64,000 nucleotides of DNA from Pohlia nutans (Eukaryota > Streptophyta > Bryopsida > Bryales > Mniaceae): contig CM040088.1 in the NCBI GenBank assembly GCA_022496805.1, forward strand, positions 3,968,001 to 4,032,000, written 5' to 3'. Positions within the stretch are counted from its first letter, which is position 1. Every line of letters begins with the position of its first letter. The notes beneath the pieces were generated by a model. That model ran no database searches and was not told the origin of the DNA. It saw only the letters and a list, made by a program, of their open reading frames with translations. Made by a program: the position numbers and the translations under genes. This document shows positions 47,641 to 59,815 of the stretch, piece by piece.

Positions 47641-48674
47641 TTTAACCCCTCAAGGACCAAAAAGTCCAAATTGGGCTTCATGCGTTTATTTTCCTTTTCT
47701 AAAGCCGTTTTGAGTAAGTCTAATGTGCACTTGCTTTTGTTCAAATTTATTTGTTTATTTTACCAATGCATGCAATGTTTTCATTAAATTTGGTGGTATA
47801 AAATTTGGTCCCATTTGAATTACAGTTTCTACAATATGATGGATTGAATTTTTCATTTTAAAACCATGAATCCTTGGTTCTTTAGTATTGACATCATATC
47901 ATCCATTTCAGTTAGTACATTGCCTAAATAACCAAATACAGATTTTCTTGAAAAAGTAGAAACAATATGGTTAATGATACCATATCCTGGAAAAATTAGT
48001 TAAAAATTTTAGACTTCAAAATTCAACACTACATTTTGATCTTGAAGGTAGGGTAAGTTTGTTCACTTGAATCTCATTGGTTGTTGCAATTTCAAGAGTG
48101 AAAAATTTTAAAAGTCAAAATTTTGAGTCAAATTTCAATCAATAAGATTTTAACCAATAAAATCCAAAATTCATGAAACTTGTAACAAGTGATTCTAGTC
48201 AAAATGTATATTCTTCCTATCCAAAAAAATGAGACATTTTGACTTTTCACAAAAAGTTTATTTTTACATAAAAATTTCATTCATATAATAATAGGTCTAT
48301 ATATATTTTGTTCTAAGTGAAATTATACACGAACATAGAATCCCTTTTGTACAACATGTCCAAATTTTACTTCATGATTCCAATTTCTCAAAATGGGATT
48401 GCAACCACAAAAATGGTCAAAATCCAAAACCACAATGCACATTGGTTAGGTCAGTATTTGATTCTATCATCAAGAAATGAAAAATGCATAAATTTTTAGA
48501 CATTTTAAGATGAATTGGTAAAAAACTTTAAAATCCACTTAAAAATTGAGTAGTTTTGGATTGATAATTTCATATGTTGATATCTTAGTCAAGAAAACCT
48601 CAAAAATCATGATTCCTTTTTTTATGTGATTCTAGAAAGGATTTGCATTATTTCCATTGAAAGCTTAATATACC
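47641..48674. other. AT-rich repeat DNA with a lone TTAA-element-like left end
   Basis: At 47642 TTAACCCCTCAAGGACC looks like the left end of a TTAA element (compare CCCCTAAAGGACC of copy H), but no matching right end was found, so the element is truncated or its far end has mutated. The rest is AT-rich without genes. Confidence 0.4.
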
Positions 48675-49035
48675 ATAGAGTTATCCACTAACTCACCTTG
48701 AGTTTGAATAAGATACCATGAATTTTGCTTTGATTTTCTCTTATTTGTTCACTCCAAATAGTTAAAAGTATAGAAGAACTTGGTGGTCTCCCATTATTAG
48801 GTGTGTAAGAGCTTGGTGGTCTCTAAACTCAAAAAAAAAAAAAGTTACCATCAAAGTAGACATTTTTTGAGTTTTCCTTGAGATTATAGACCACTAAGCT
48901 CTTACACACCTAATAATGAGAGACCACCAAGTTCTTTCATACCTTTTAACTATTTGAAGTGAACAAATAAGAATATATTAAAGCAAAATTCATGGTATTT
49001 TATTCAAACTCAAGGTGAGTTAGCGGATAACTCTC
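48675..49035. mobile_element. Fold-back element with long inverted arms (361 bp)
   Basis: Two arms of about 150-165 bp, nearly perfect inverse copies (agagttatcc outward; ttggtggtctc, taggtgtgtaagagctt inward), around a short A-rich loop (48828-48843). A five-base direct repeat atacc flanks it (48670-48674, 49036-49040). RNA copied through it would form a long hairpin. A single arm of the same family occurs at 4907-5034. Confidence 0.8.
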
Positions 49036-49409
49036 ATACCAGTAAGTTACATAAATTTGTATCTATAATTGTTTGAATTGAAGGTAAAATATGAAATTCT
49101 GATTTTCACATAAAAACAGGTCAAAAAAAGATAATTTTGGATCAAAAATCAAAAAATCAATTGTATGTGTTACACATCGTGTACTACATCACAATATTTG
49201 GATCAAGTATTCTATTTTATCAAGTTTTAATGACAATTCTTTAAAAAACCAAAACTACTTATCTTTATTGAAGGGTACTCTACAAAGTAGCAAGAGCCCC
49301 TCTCTTGTATGTTCATTCATATTTCAAATTGTGAACATTCAAATTAGAATCAGCTTGTCACATATTGTTGCAAATCTGATCCTCTAGTGAAGAAGAATTT
49401 TGAGCCAAC

Positions 49410-49528
49410 ACTAGTAGAAAAGGTGGCACTCCTAAAGGAGATGCTGAAGCAAAATCACTATGCATGCGTGTAATTGGGCACCACTTGCCTGGGCATCTCC
49501 TTTGGCAGTGCCACCTTTTCTACTAGTG
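49410..49528. mobile_element. CACTA-type miniature hairpin element (119 bp)
   Basis: Starts CACTAGTAGAAAAGGTGGC and ends GCCACCTTTTCTACTAGTG, with inverted similarity of about 35 bp (GGAGATGC / GCATCTCC). Flanking triplets are caa and taa, one mismatch. Related in design to the elements at 36033 and 61421. The intergenic DNA after it (49529-50096) shows no gene and contains the lipase 3' flank. Confidence 0.75.
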
Positions 49529-50096
49529 TAATTCCACACCCATTTTACACAAAATGCAAAAAAGAAAAAAAACATTACACAGCCCCAAAAAAAAATGGTT
49601 TCCCGGTAACTAAAGTGTTAACAAAAATCAATCCATCCAAAAGTACAAGCCAGGTTGTACGAGCCAGGTTCACAAGGTCATTGGTTGCACACGGCCAGTG
49701 TCATTCACTGGAAAATATATAATTCCAACTTAGTTAAATTACTGTACAAACTTCCAACACAGATTTATCTGGGATTTGATCAAATCCCAGTCACCTATGA
49801 TACAATTATCCTTCCCAGCGCATAGCCAAAATGGTTACTAAATCAATGAAAATTATGTACAACAAATGAGCTATGCTCAAAATTTCACCATATCAGATCT
49901 CCTCGTTGTTAAGCTCCCTTGTACTCATGGGGCCTTCCCAAGGAACCTAAAATGACCTCTGAACCAGTCAGGCGCCTTCGTCACCTTTCTTGACAATTTG
50001 CAGCTGGTCAGTGGACAACAAAGGGGACAACAAAATGCACATTGTATCAGAGCAACTCATCCTGGTCATAAGAAGAAGATGAAAACCCTAGAGCTC

Positions 50097-53049
50097 TCAC
50101 ATGACAGCCTGAGGTTGATACTGGGAGCCAGTTTTACAGCCCCATCCCACTGACATTTGACCAGAATGAGATGTATTAGAATCAGGTAAGCTGTTTCGCC
50201 CAGCAGATACATCGTCTTCAGTCTTCAAAGAAACACCAAAGTAATGCAGATGATCTGCAATGCTGTTGCCAGAAACAGACCTGCGCGGACAACCACATCA
50301 CGGTGAATTGTAATAAAAGTAACTAAAAAAACTCGCTACATGAGATCCTTTTCCATGAGTCAAAAGAGAACAACAATGGCTGTCACTCATCTGCAATACA
50401 TGCAATCAAGGTCAATAAATCAAAAAGGGTAGGAGCGGACCTGCTGCAGGAGGTGTCCTCGCCAGAGCCGTCGCAAACTCGTTCAAATTCATACTGTAGC
50501 CGCCCTATGGCAACTCTAAAGATCCACACCTAGCAAGGGACCACCATAGCTTAAAAGAGAATCTAAGTAGACAAAGAGAACCTAATCTTCTTTCAACGAC
50601 AGCAAAAGCTAAATATTAAAACATAGGCCAACTAGCTTCAGGAAGGCAACTCAATACTCTATTCAAAAGTTAGAAGAGTACCTCAGTAGCAAAGTGGTGG
50701 TAAGTCTTTTCTCCCAACCATGGGTAATAAGGAGGCAGATGAGGCACTATGTCATGTGCATGTGTCACGCGGATCGTCGATGGAACATATTCGTTATAAT
50801 ACATTGAGAAGGCATAATTTCCTACACGAGGTTGCCCAAATGTGACGACCTCGACATTCTTCAAGCCATAATTTGCCTGAAAAAGACAGAAAATTGTCGA
50901 AGTCAATATCACTGCAGGTAAAGTTAGTCAAGGCCTTTTACAATCTCTGCGTGGGCAAGAAGATGGTTAATAACCTACAACGAAGGCTAGTTTGATTAGA
51001 GCCTACCGTCTATTAAATAAAAATTCCAAAGTACTTTGAGCCATCGAGATTAAAAGTAAAACACATGTCCTGTGGGTGACACAATCGTCCTACTATCACT
51101 ATCCCATTGGTTGCTAAAATGACATTCTCAACACACAAAGACGTCTCATATGATGGTTAGCAGACTCACAGAAAGATCAAGTCCACAGAAGGTAGCCATT
51201 GCACCTCCCATGGAATGTCCTGTTATCATGATACTAAGGTCACTCCTAGCTTGTAAAATTTCTATTATAGCATCAATAACGCGCTCCCGTAGCGTTGTGT
51301 TGTGATAGGCTGCATAGAACCCACTGTGTACCTGCTACAAAGGAAAAGGGAATTAGCACCCCACTAGTTTACTTATCCACATGTCAGGCAACCACAAACA
51401 CCACCCGACTTGTATCAATACCTGAGCCATAACAGGATGAGGTTCAAACAATGTAGGACTATTGAAATGGACTCTGTACACATTGCTTACCATTGCATCG
51501 GTGGGTCCTGGGTAATTCAGATCCAGCTCTCTGAAATATAAGTCTTCTGCCCAATTCTGCATACTGCAAACCACGTGTAAAATTTATCATCAGAAAGTCA
51601 TTCCTCACAGAACTTGAAGTCAACGTATTTCTAGAACAGAAAGTGATGTTCTCAGCTTCACATCAGCATCTAGTAACGACTCCCAAGAAGTCAGAAATTG
51701 ACATAACACTCACCTAGTATCCTGAGTCCCACGAAAAGCAATTACAATAGACTTCAAATTTTCTGCCACACCAACATAAGCCTGCACAAAGCATGAATTT
51801 ATGGTCAGTAAATTGCACTGGGAGCACATGAAGTTTAATGGATCCATCGGACTCAACACTATGTTCTTCAGAGTTCCTTACCACTATAAACCCAAAGGTT
51901 AATGAGCTGGAACCCAGCATTCCTTTTAGTATAAAATTATTCAACACTAATACAGCATGGGATCCGGGTTATCTGGACCAACGCCCTTAGCAGAACCCTA
52001 AAGAGCATCTGATTCTGACTTTCTCCAGAGGAACAAATCAGAAGCTTCGTAAAAGAGGTAGAAAATTTCTAAATATTTTGAGAAGATAAAACTAAGTAAC
52101 TCGTCATTCAATGCTCACTGTCAGAGCATATACCTGAAGACAGTGTGGATCTATAATAAGTGTATGGATCTTGAAATCCTGCGCCATGGAAAATATCACA
52201 CCAAATAAAGCACTCAGTGATCGAAAAAAGGGGCATATCATCCAACAGATTAGAGAAAAGGGGCATATCACGTCATCGTCGTGAAACGAAACATAAACTG
52301 AAATCAAAAATAAATAAAAATCTGTGAACAAACTTCAGAAACCTGCTGTTACAGACGTTGACGTACCTTGGTCAAACCTTTGCAACGGGAACAAGTCCAT
52401 GATAGAAGTGATGTGTCATCCACAATGTAGACCTGGCAAATAATTCAAACTTAAGTTTCATGTCTAATAGCAGTCGAAAAAATCACCCATGAATTCTGGC
52501 AGTTATATCAACAATGCTGCATTTTCATAAGAAACAGAGACAATGAACATTCAAAACCTCAATAACAAGAACAGTTCAGTGACAGTAGACATAAATACCG
52601 CAGAAGCGTACTCCACAAGAATGAGCGTTTTCGTCCTATTATATTCACCAAACAAAGTCTTCTGACCTGTACATAAAACCCCAACTTTTCTCAATCTTGC
52701 TGCACTCTGAACTCGTTATTACCACTCTCCAATATCACATTCCAGTATCTGCTATTGTGAATTGGAGACTTTCCACGTGCCAACTTCTGAACTCATGTAC
52801 GTTAGTTATCAAAGGGGTGATATAAAAGAGTTTTGAATATATTCTCCTCAATACGACACAAGGCATTTGCTCAAAACCCTAATTATGAAGTGATCTTAAA
52901 CATCCCACCCAACATAAAAAAAAACTCAAGCATAACAGATGCCAAAAGTGGGCTTGGCACGAACCTGTTTTGGCAGATGCTACTATACACGTTACTAATA
53001 ATAGAAACAGTACGATAAATTCATACTGCTGATTTCGATGGTATCCCAT
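50097..53049 (-). CDS. Secreted class 3 (alpha/beta-hydrolase) lipase
   Basis: Triacylglycerol lipase-like protein of the plant class 3 family. Ten exons with consistent phases: 53049-52965, 52666-52599, 52432-52367, 52178-52134, 51781-51714, 51563-51491, 51331-51170, 50876-50682, 50529-50441, 50280-50097; 1035 nt, 344 aa. Residues 1-27 form a signal peptide (hydrophobic core FIVLFLLLVTCIVA), so the enzyme probably enters the secretory path. Landmarks: ILVEYASAVY, TWTCSRC-like SWTCSRC, SIVIAFRGTQ (oxyanion region), nucleophile S175 in GHSMGG, FGQPRVGN, catalytic D231 in HAHDIVPHLPP and H250 in TYHHF. The C-terminal tail (CDGSGEDTSCS, then SVSGNSIADHLHYFGV) is conserved in this subgroup. The stop follows GSQYQPQAVM. 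All triad residues are present and no disruption is seen. Substrate cannot be told from sequence. Confidence 0.93.
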
Positions 53050-53620
53050 TCCTAACACCGATCTGGGAAAGCACGTGAAAGAACACAAATCAGTACGTAA
53101 TATCGAAAGTGCAGGATCCAGAACGTAACAAAGAGAAGTATAGATCTCCTGTGAAAAGCAAGCAAAAGTATGCAAAAATATAAAAACGCGAAACTGACTG
53201 AGAAAAACGAAATATCATCACCTTCCGAATCAAGAAAAAACACCAGATGAAGTAGCACTTTGAGAATCCAGCTGTAAAATTAGCAAAAGAACAGAGTAAA
53301 TCGCCATCAATTGCAAACAGAATTGCTTCTTTGCACTATTCATTGACAAACAGCTCGTAGAAAACCCTAAAATTGTTTCAAGAGAGCTCCCTTGACTCCA
53401 TTCATAAGAATTCAGACTCAAAATTTCTTACGAAAACCAAATCCGATCCTAGTAGCAAATTGCATATAATTCTCAAAACTCACCGCTATAGAGATGTCGT
53501 ATGCTTGCACATAGTCAGTCAGGTGGTGAAACAGAGGATTGAAACAGAGGATCTCTCATCCTGGTCGGCCATCCCCGAAGGCTGAAGCTCCAGAGCACGG
53601 GCGATAACCTCCGACTCTAG
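53050..53620 (-). promoter_or_regulatory. Lipase 5' UTR with UTR intron
   Basis: A donor CTATAGCG|GTGAGT (exon end 53484) and an acceptor GCTTTCCCAG just before 53062 define a probable 5' UTR intron of about 420 bp, leaving 13 nt before the ATG at 53049. The upstream exon probably reaches to about 53600. No promoter element could be fixed. Confidence 0.5.
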
Positions 53621-54528
53621 AATTCTTTAAGCAAAGGCACAAACAAACTAAGCAAAGCAATTGCTGCTAAAACACGGCGCACGAGCAACACTCCACATGG
53701 AGAGCACGCTACGACCAACCCCAAAAACTCACCGCCTACAACATGACTGCTCACCCTCCACGACAAAGGTACTGTAGATGCTCCCAACAGAGAAAACCCA
53801 ATTCACAAAACGCGGAATCGGAGGAGTATGTCGTTGCGATGATGATCACACGCAAGCAAGCGTGTGAGTGATTGAGGCGGTGAAGACACAACAGTGAGGG
53901 GAATCTTGAGCGTGAATGATCACGCGAAGAGAGCCTAGCAGCTCTTCCAACGTGGCATGAAAAGGAAATGTCCTCATTGATTGGGAGGAAATAAGGTAGA
54001 GGGCTCATAAACCGATCAAATTTCAGGTTGAACAAGTTCCTCATGGAGTGTTCAAAAGAGTTTTTTTGGGAGAATGTGCAAACTTTGTTGGAGAGCATTG
54101 ATGATGGAATCAAAATTTTCCAATTTTTCTTTATTTAGTTATGAATTTTGGAAGGTGATGTCATAGGTGTTCCTTAAACCGATCAAGCTGTGGTGTACAT
54201 TTGAGGGTGGGCTTGAAGGCTAGAATCTTCTTTCTGAGAAGATTGGCCTAGTGCACGGTTTCTGGTCCTGCACGGATTATGAGCCCTCTACCTTACAAAT
54301 AGTGTGGCTCACAATAATTGTAAAAACAATTGAATTTTTATCATTTTTTAATTTTTGATTGGGAAGATACACTATCTAACTTTTTATTCTCAAGAAATAA
54401 AGTTAACTACTAAGGGCTGGTTCACACTATGGTCGAAGGTCCTCGGGGTGCATTTTACATTATGTTTGAGAATCACTTGCTTTCATGACCCCCTCCTAAA
54501 AATTCCATGTATACGAGGAGTTATATGT
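53621..54528. other. Lipase upstream flank, no gene seen
   Basis: The part near the gene (53621-53950) is less AT-rich. The phrase agggctcataaaccgatcaa (54000 region) partly recurs near 54280 as tatgagccctctacctta in inverse orientation (ttaaggtagagggctcat), forming an inverted pair of about 16 bp at 53992-54007 and 54280-54295 around about 270 bp, perhaps a small element. Confidence 0.4.
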
Positions 54529-54532
54529 TTAG

Positions 54533-55066
54533 CCCTTTAATGCGCTTGCGTCCATATAATGAACAACGAACAAATTGGAACCTTTCTCAACACTACATCC
54601 TGTACAATTTTTCATCCATACAAATTTCTCTTAGTTCTTGTGCTAGTTCACTGTCATTTGTACAATATGGATCTTCAAAATAAGATATTGTGATTTTTCA
54701 AAAACAACACAATTGGTTTATGTCATGTTTCATTTTTAGTTCAAAAAATGAGACCTTAAACATGATTTTCCAAAATAAGTAGAATCGAATAATGGAAACC
54801 ATACCATCTTGTAGTGCATGTTATTCCAATTTCATTACAATATATTTTTAAATTTTTTTGTGTTATTTTGGATTTTTAATTGAATTTCAAGAGAAAACCT
54901 TGCAAAATTAATTAAAAAATATTAATAATAAATATAATGAATCCAACTGTACAAATGTTGTCTTCACATTTGCAACTTTGCTTTGTACATCAACTTCATT
55001 TTTGTTTTTCATCAAACATTTTATAACAATTCTTTGAAAACAGTGTTGAATTGGGACATTCAAGGG
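54533..55066. mobile_element. TTAA-site miniature element, copy E (534 bp)
   Basis: Relative of copies A and B: left end CCCTTTAATGCGCTTGCG, right end GGACATTCAAGGG. The right target is TTAA (55067-55070); the left is TTAG (54529-54532), one mutation away. The interior follows copy A (agaccttaaacatgatt, caagagaaaaccttgcaaaa region). Confidence 0.75.
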
Positions 55067-55070
55067 TTAA

Positions 55071-55925
55071 AAACCTTTATATCATATCTATTCCTTCCTA
55101 AAAATATATGTTTAATGTAAGTATACGTCAATATTTTCAGCTCTAAATGTGTTTATTGTATGTATATATAATATGACAATGTTCAAATTAATACCCCTTC
55201 TGTGCACTCACGTATACTTGTACGTGTTTAGTACATTGCACCTCCGGACGAAGGTCGAGAGGCCATTGAATTCCACCAATCACATTGCAAAAAAGCCCAA
55301 AGGCCGTCACTTTCCAAAATGCCTATATGGCAATACTTTTTGACCATTTTGGCTCCAAGGTGACGACCTCTCAACCATAGTTTGGAAGTGCAATAAGCCC
55401 CAATAGTATTGCAGCCACGCAAGTGAGACACTTTTTGGCCGCAACAGAAGGGCAAATCATAGGGTATTATATTATTTCAAAATTTCAAATATTTGGCTTA
55501 TATTTGCTCAAATTCATTTGATTGAGCTCTTCTGTGTATATGTTTTTTCCTACTTTCTTACAATGTTTGTGCCTTTCATTTCTTACTCTTCGGAGCATAT
55601 GTCTCAGTTCAATGAATGAAGACCTAAAGTGGTAATGTTTAGGGCATGCGTATACCATTGGCAATTTTAGAGTTATTCCTTTCTAGAATTTCTAATTTAG
55701 GTGCCACACATGATCCAAAAAATCAAAAATTTGTTGCAAAGTAGTTTTCATAGTCTTTTTATGGGATAGAGGGAGTATAATTTTAAAATTCTATTTTACA
55801 TAGTACATTTTTGGTTCAAGCACTTAGGAATCAGTCTAAACTGAAGTACATTTGAACCTCTTTACTAATTACTATAACCTTTTCTAAAATAAAATTTTAA
55901 AATGTCATGCATATTTGCTACACCA
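55071..55925. other. Intergenic AT-rich DNA
   Basis: No gene or bounded repeat recognised. A short less AT-rich patch at 55240-55450 has no sustained frame in either direction. Confidence 0.4.
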
Positions 55926-55933
55926 TCATTTGT

Positions 55934-56348
55934 CCTGGGGAGTGCACTGAAAGTTAAAATTAGGAATACATGTGAGTGTGTTTTAATAGCATACCTCCTA
56001 CAATACTTGGCTTTAAAATAGTTTTTAAATTAAGATTTTCTTAGGTGCTAAATCATTACATATATCTCTATCATTTGGTATAAATTTCAGGACCAGATGT
56101 ATTAAAAATATTATTAAAAAGATGATAGGAGTTTGAACTAAAATGTATTGTTTTTCACTGCAAAAAATCAATTTAAAAATACTTACAAGTGATTATTTTT
56201 TGAAATTTATACAACAAGAACTTTAGATGGTGTTTAACAACTTCATATTTCTTTTACAAATTTTAGGTGATTTTTTAGTATATACATAGGGGGTCAAAAG
56301 TACGCACTCATGTGATTCTTCGTTTTAACTTTAAGTGCACTCCCCGGG
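55934..56348. mobile_element. Miniature element with 8-bp target duplication (415 bp), hAT-like
   Basis: Perfect 8-bp direct duplication tcatttgt on both sides (55926-55933, 56349-56356). Inverted ends CCTGGGGAGTGCACT and, reversed, CCCGGGGAGTGCACT, followed by a further inverted match (agttaaaa / ttttaact). An 8-bp duplication points to hAT. No coding capacity. Confidence 0.82.
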
Positions 56349-56356
56349 TCATTTGT

Positions 56357-57781
56357 TGTAGCACACTTGTCATATATTCAGCCTATATAATTAAAAAGCT
56401 TAGACCTTATGGCGTTTACATGGCACCAATTTGGAGCCAAATTTTCATGGTCCTAATTAAACAAAACATTGCATACCATTTTAAAACCAAACTCCCTACT
56501 TGGAACTAAGTTACACCTTAATTGTTAGAATTTACATTTCCAATTTTTTTGTAATAAAAGATTAAAAATTAATTTACTCGAATCTTTGAAGGCCATAACT
56601 TCCTCAATGCATATCGGAATGAAGAAAGTGAATAGAGTATTATGATCCACTCAAAGTGTAAATGATGAAATCGGGCTTGCATTTGAAATTTGGGTAATTG
56701 AGTTAGAATTTATGTCACCGGTTGGAAGTTTGAGAGTCCCTTGAGGGCCAGTTTCTAAAACAAGGCAAGAAAGTGGGTGATCTTCCAAAACCAAAATGTG
56801 TTTTAAAAAGTCAAAGTCCTAATCCAAGAGGATAGGAAGGCTTGCCAAAGTCAACAAAGAGTACTATGAGGAGGGGTGGCTCCCCTCTTCACTTCCACAT
56901 GATGATAGGATGTTTAGGCTAGTGTTGGGGCTTTACTCTTGCACCTTTGGCATTATAAGGTGCTCGGTTGTACCTCTTGACACCAGTTAGGAGATGTCCC
57001 ACTCTACACTAGGCCACTACCAAGGTGTCCCAAGTAGTGAATCATGCAATGAGACTACTAAGGGCCTAGTGGGGAGGTGGGCATCAACTCAAGGTAGTTG
57101 GTTCCGATGGCGAGTATAAAATTGTTGTCACCAAGTTCTTGGACATTTGTAGAAGTTTTGCCTCATGTCATCAAAATGATCAAATGACATGCTCAGATGT
57201 CTTGTGGAAGCTAAGTGTCAGAGTCATGGGGTGTTGGAACTCGGGACAAGTATGAAAGCTAAAATTGTTGGTGTGTGGCATCACTGGTATGTGTAGTGTT
57301 AGCAAATCGTGTTTGTTGCAACTAAGGAAGTAAAATGCCATTCTTAGGGAGGTCACTTCCAAATATTACATAAAAATGTGTGAACAAGTGATTTTCAACC
57401 TCCATATACTTTTTAATAAAGTTTGATTTAGCTCCAAATTTTTTAGTGTGGTCACATATTCATTATATCTTTTATTTTTTTAAACTCTTATTTCAATTAT
57501 ATTCAAAACAAGCTCTAAAAACACAATCGAAACAAGCTTTAAAAACACAAAAACTAGTTGAATAGTGCATTTATTTACTTCAAAAATTTATAAGTAATTA
57601 ATTTGAATAAAGAAAATTTCTAAAAATTCACAATATAAACTTTCAACATAAAGAAACATCCCATAATTTTCTCAAGTTGTTTGATTGATTATTTACAATG
57701 TAATATAGGGGGTCAAAGATTTGTTTGCACGTGATACTCATAAAATACATTGAGTGAATTTCCCGAGATGCCATTCATATA
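56357..57781. other. Intergenic DNA
   Basis: AT-rich with a moderately GC region at 56860-57100 (gaggagggg, gtgtcccaag) that has no long or recognisable frame. I see nothing definite. Confidence 0.4.
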
Positions 57782-57794
57782 TACAAGTAAGCCT

Positions 57795-57908
57795 AGTAGT
57801 TTTGTTCCAATGGCCTTCTGCCTGGTGGGCATTGGGTCATTGACATTACGAATGGACACTTTATTCACGCCGGCCTCGAAAGAGGACTGGAGTTTCTATC
57901 TATCTATC
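57795..57908 (+). mobile_element. Short retroposed fragment with (TATC)n tail and 13-bp target duplication
   Basis: A perfect 13-bp direct repeat tacaagtaagcct flanks it (57782-57794, 57909-57921). The 114-bp insert is GC-richer than its surroundings (cacgccggcctcgaaagagg) and ends in tandem tatc units. A long variable target duplication and a simple-repeat 3' tail are marks of LINE-type retroposition, so this is a 5'-truncated LINE or a SINE in plus orientation. Confidence 0.75.
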
Positions 57909-57921
57909 TACAAGTAAGCCT

Positions 57922-59738
57922 GAAATCGGCTTTGGTTTTTTGGGCATAGTTTTCTACTAGTGTAATGTTAGGGGATTATGCATGGGGGGATTTTAAATTT
58001 TAGAAGCATGAGGTGTCAAATTTCCATCAATATTAACTTGATGATCCTAAAAAACCAAACGTGTTAATAAATTCTCAATAATTTCATTTTGGTAAATCTC
58101 TACATCACAAAATTTGGCACACATGTAATCAACTCATAAATGAACCTATGTTCCAAATTTGGTGGGTAGAGGACAATTTTTTGTCTTAGGAGGCCTTTCA
58201 AAGATGGCAGATTTGATTTTTTTCCAAGGTGAAATGTAACAACACCAAATTTTGTGTCCCCCTATTGTACATTCAAAAGAAAGAAACTCATCAAAAAAGA
58301 GTTTTTTTAAATAGTGAAACAATTCAATGATACCAAAATTAACATATTTTAAAATTTTAAAATGTAAAAAAAATTGAAAAAAAATTGAAAACATTGGAAC
58401 TTGTTGTTCTTCACATATTTGAACATTGGAAAAAATTATAACTCAAAATTTCACCCACAAACCTCTTTTCTCCTTCTCTTGTAGAATTTTTTAGAGCACT
58501 TTAGCAGTGTAACGAGGCACTAGTTTTTTACATAAACATTAATTGAGACTAAATAAATGTTATTTTTAAGCTCTCTTTCTTGGCATTGGTAGAGGACATT
58601 ACTCTAGTTAAAGTAGTTCAATTTTTTTGATAACTTCTACCACTAGTTTCTATTTATGAATTTCTAAAAGTTTTTAAAAATTGCAAAGTTGTACATTATG
58701 ACACAAAAGTTAGTGAACCGTACTATGCAAAAAATCTTTGCAATCTTCAAAGCTCTTTTCTTTAAATTTTCAACATCATATAACATGCGCCACTTTTTTG
58801 ACGGTGTCATTGGAAACCTTGAATTGCACCTTCAATTCCAATTTATGTATCTCTGGACACTTCATTTTTAAAGAGCTACAATTTTGATTTACGCATTCTT
58901 TGGACCCATGGGCTTGGCCCGTGGGTGAGTGCTCACACAAAGTTTCCAACCATATATAACACACTCCCATGCTAGCCTCATACAAATTGCCATTTTGTTC
59001 TATTGTTTTGGGACACCCCACTTTACAAGGCTCAAGACATCACCCCTAGAGTCCCCTTGTTAATTATGGTGTTTGAGCATCTTTTTGAAAGGATTGTGAT
59101 ATATAGATTGGGAATTGAGACCAAATTCAAATTAATGGTCTTTTTAGATCCAATAGTAGGTTCAATATGGAGTTTTTTGAACCTAACCTTTTATGGTCGT
59201 GACTTTTAGTGTGAAGTGATCTTTAATTAGTAAAGTGAATTCTAGAATACCTTTGATGTCTTTATATGGCTATTTGAAGCATTCAAATGTCTCTTAAAAT
59301 TTGCATGTGAAATTTCTCAAAGTATATTTATAAGCTTTAGAATATCTTAGCTCCTGTAGAACACTATTGTATCTCTTAACAAAACTCAAAGACCCTTGTT
59401 AATATATATTACGAGCAAGATGAAAAAAACCCTAATCTTTCCAACACAAATCTTCAAACATTGTAATTAAATTTACCTTTGTATTTTTTACAAACTTTCT
59501 TTGTGCAATATAAGATTATAAATTGAAATTAAGATTATTCTTGCAATCCTTACAGATTGGTGTTTTCTTGATTTCTTGATTTTTTTTTTCTAAAATATCA
59601 TTAGTGCACCCTTGACATTTACAATAAATGGTACATTTAATATAATCAAATTTTTCTTGCTTGTAGTTAGTCTTTTCTATTTAAATGTTAGAAAGTGGTG
59701 AAAGGCAGAACGGCCAAGTGAACTCTATTTTATATATA

Positions 59739-59815
<77 letters not shown>

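Noticed and set aside
47642..49622. A TTAA element from 47646 to a possible end near 49617
   Set aside because: The left end is convincing, but the candidate right end (aaagtgTTAA) does not match it, and two other elements lie between.
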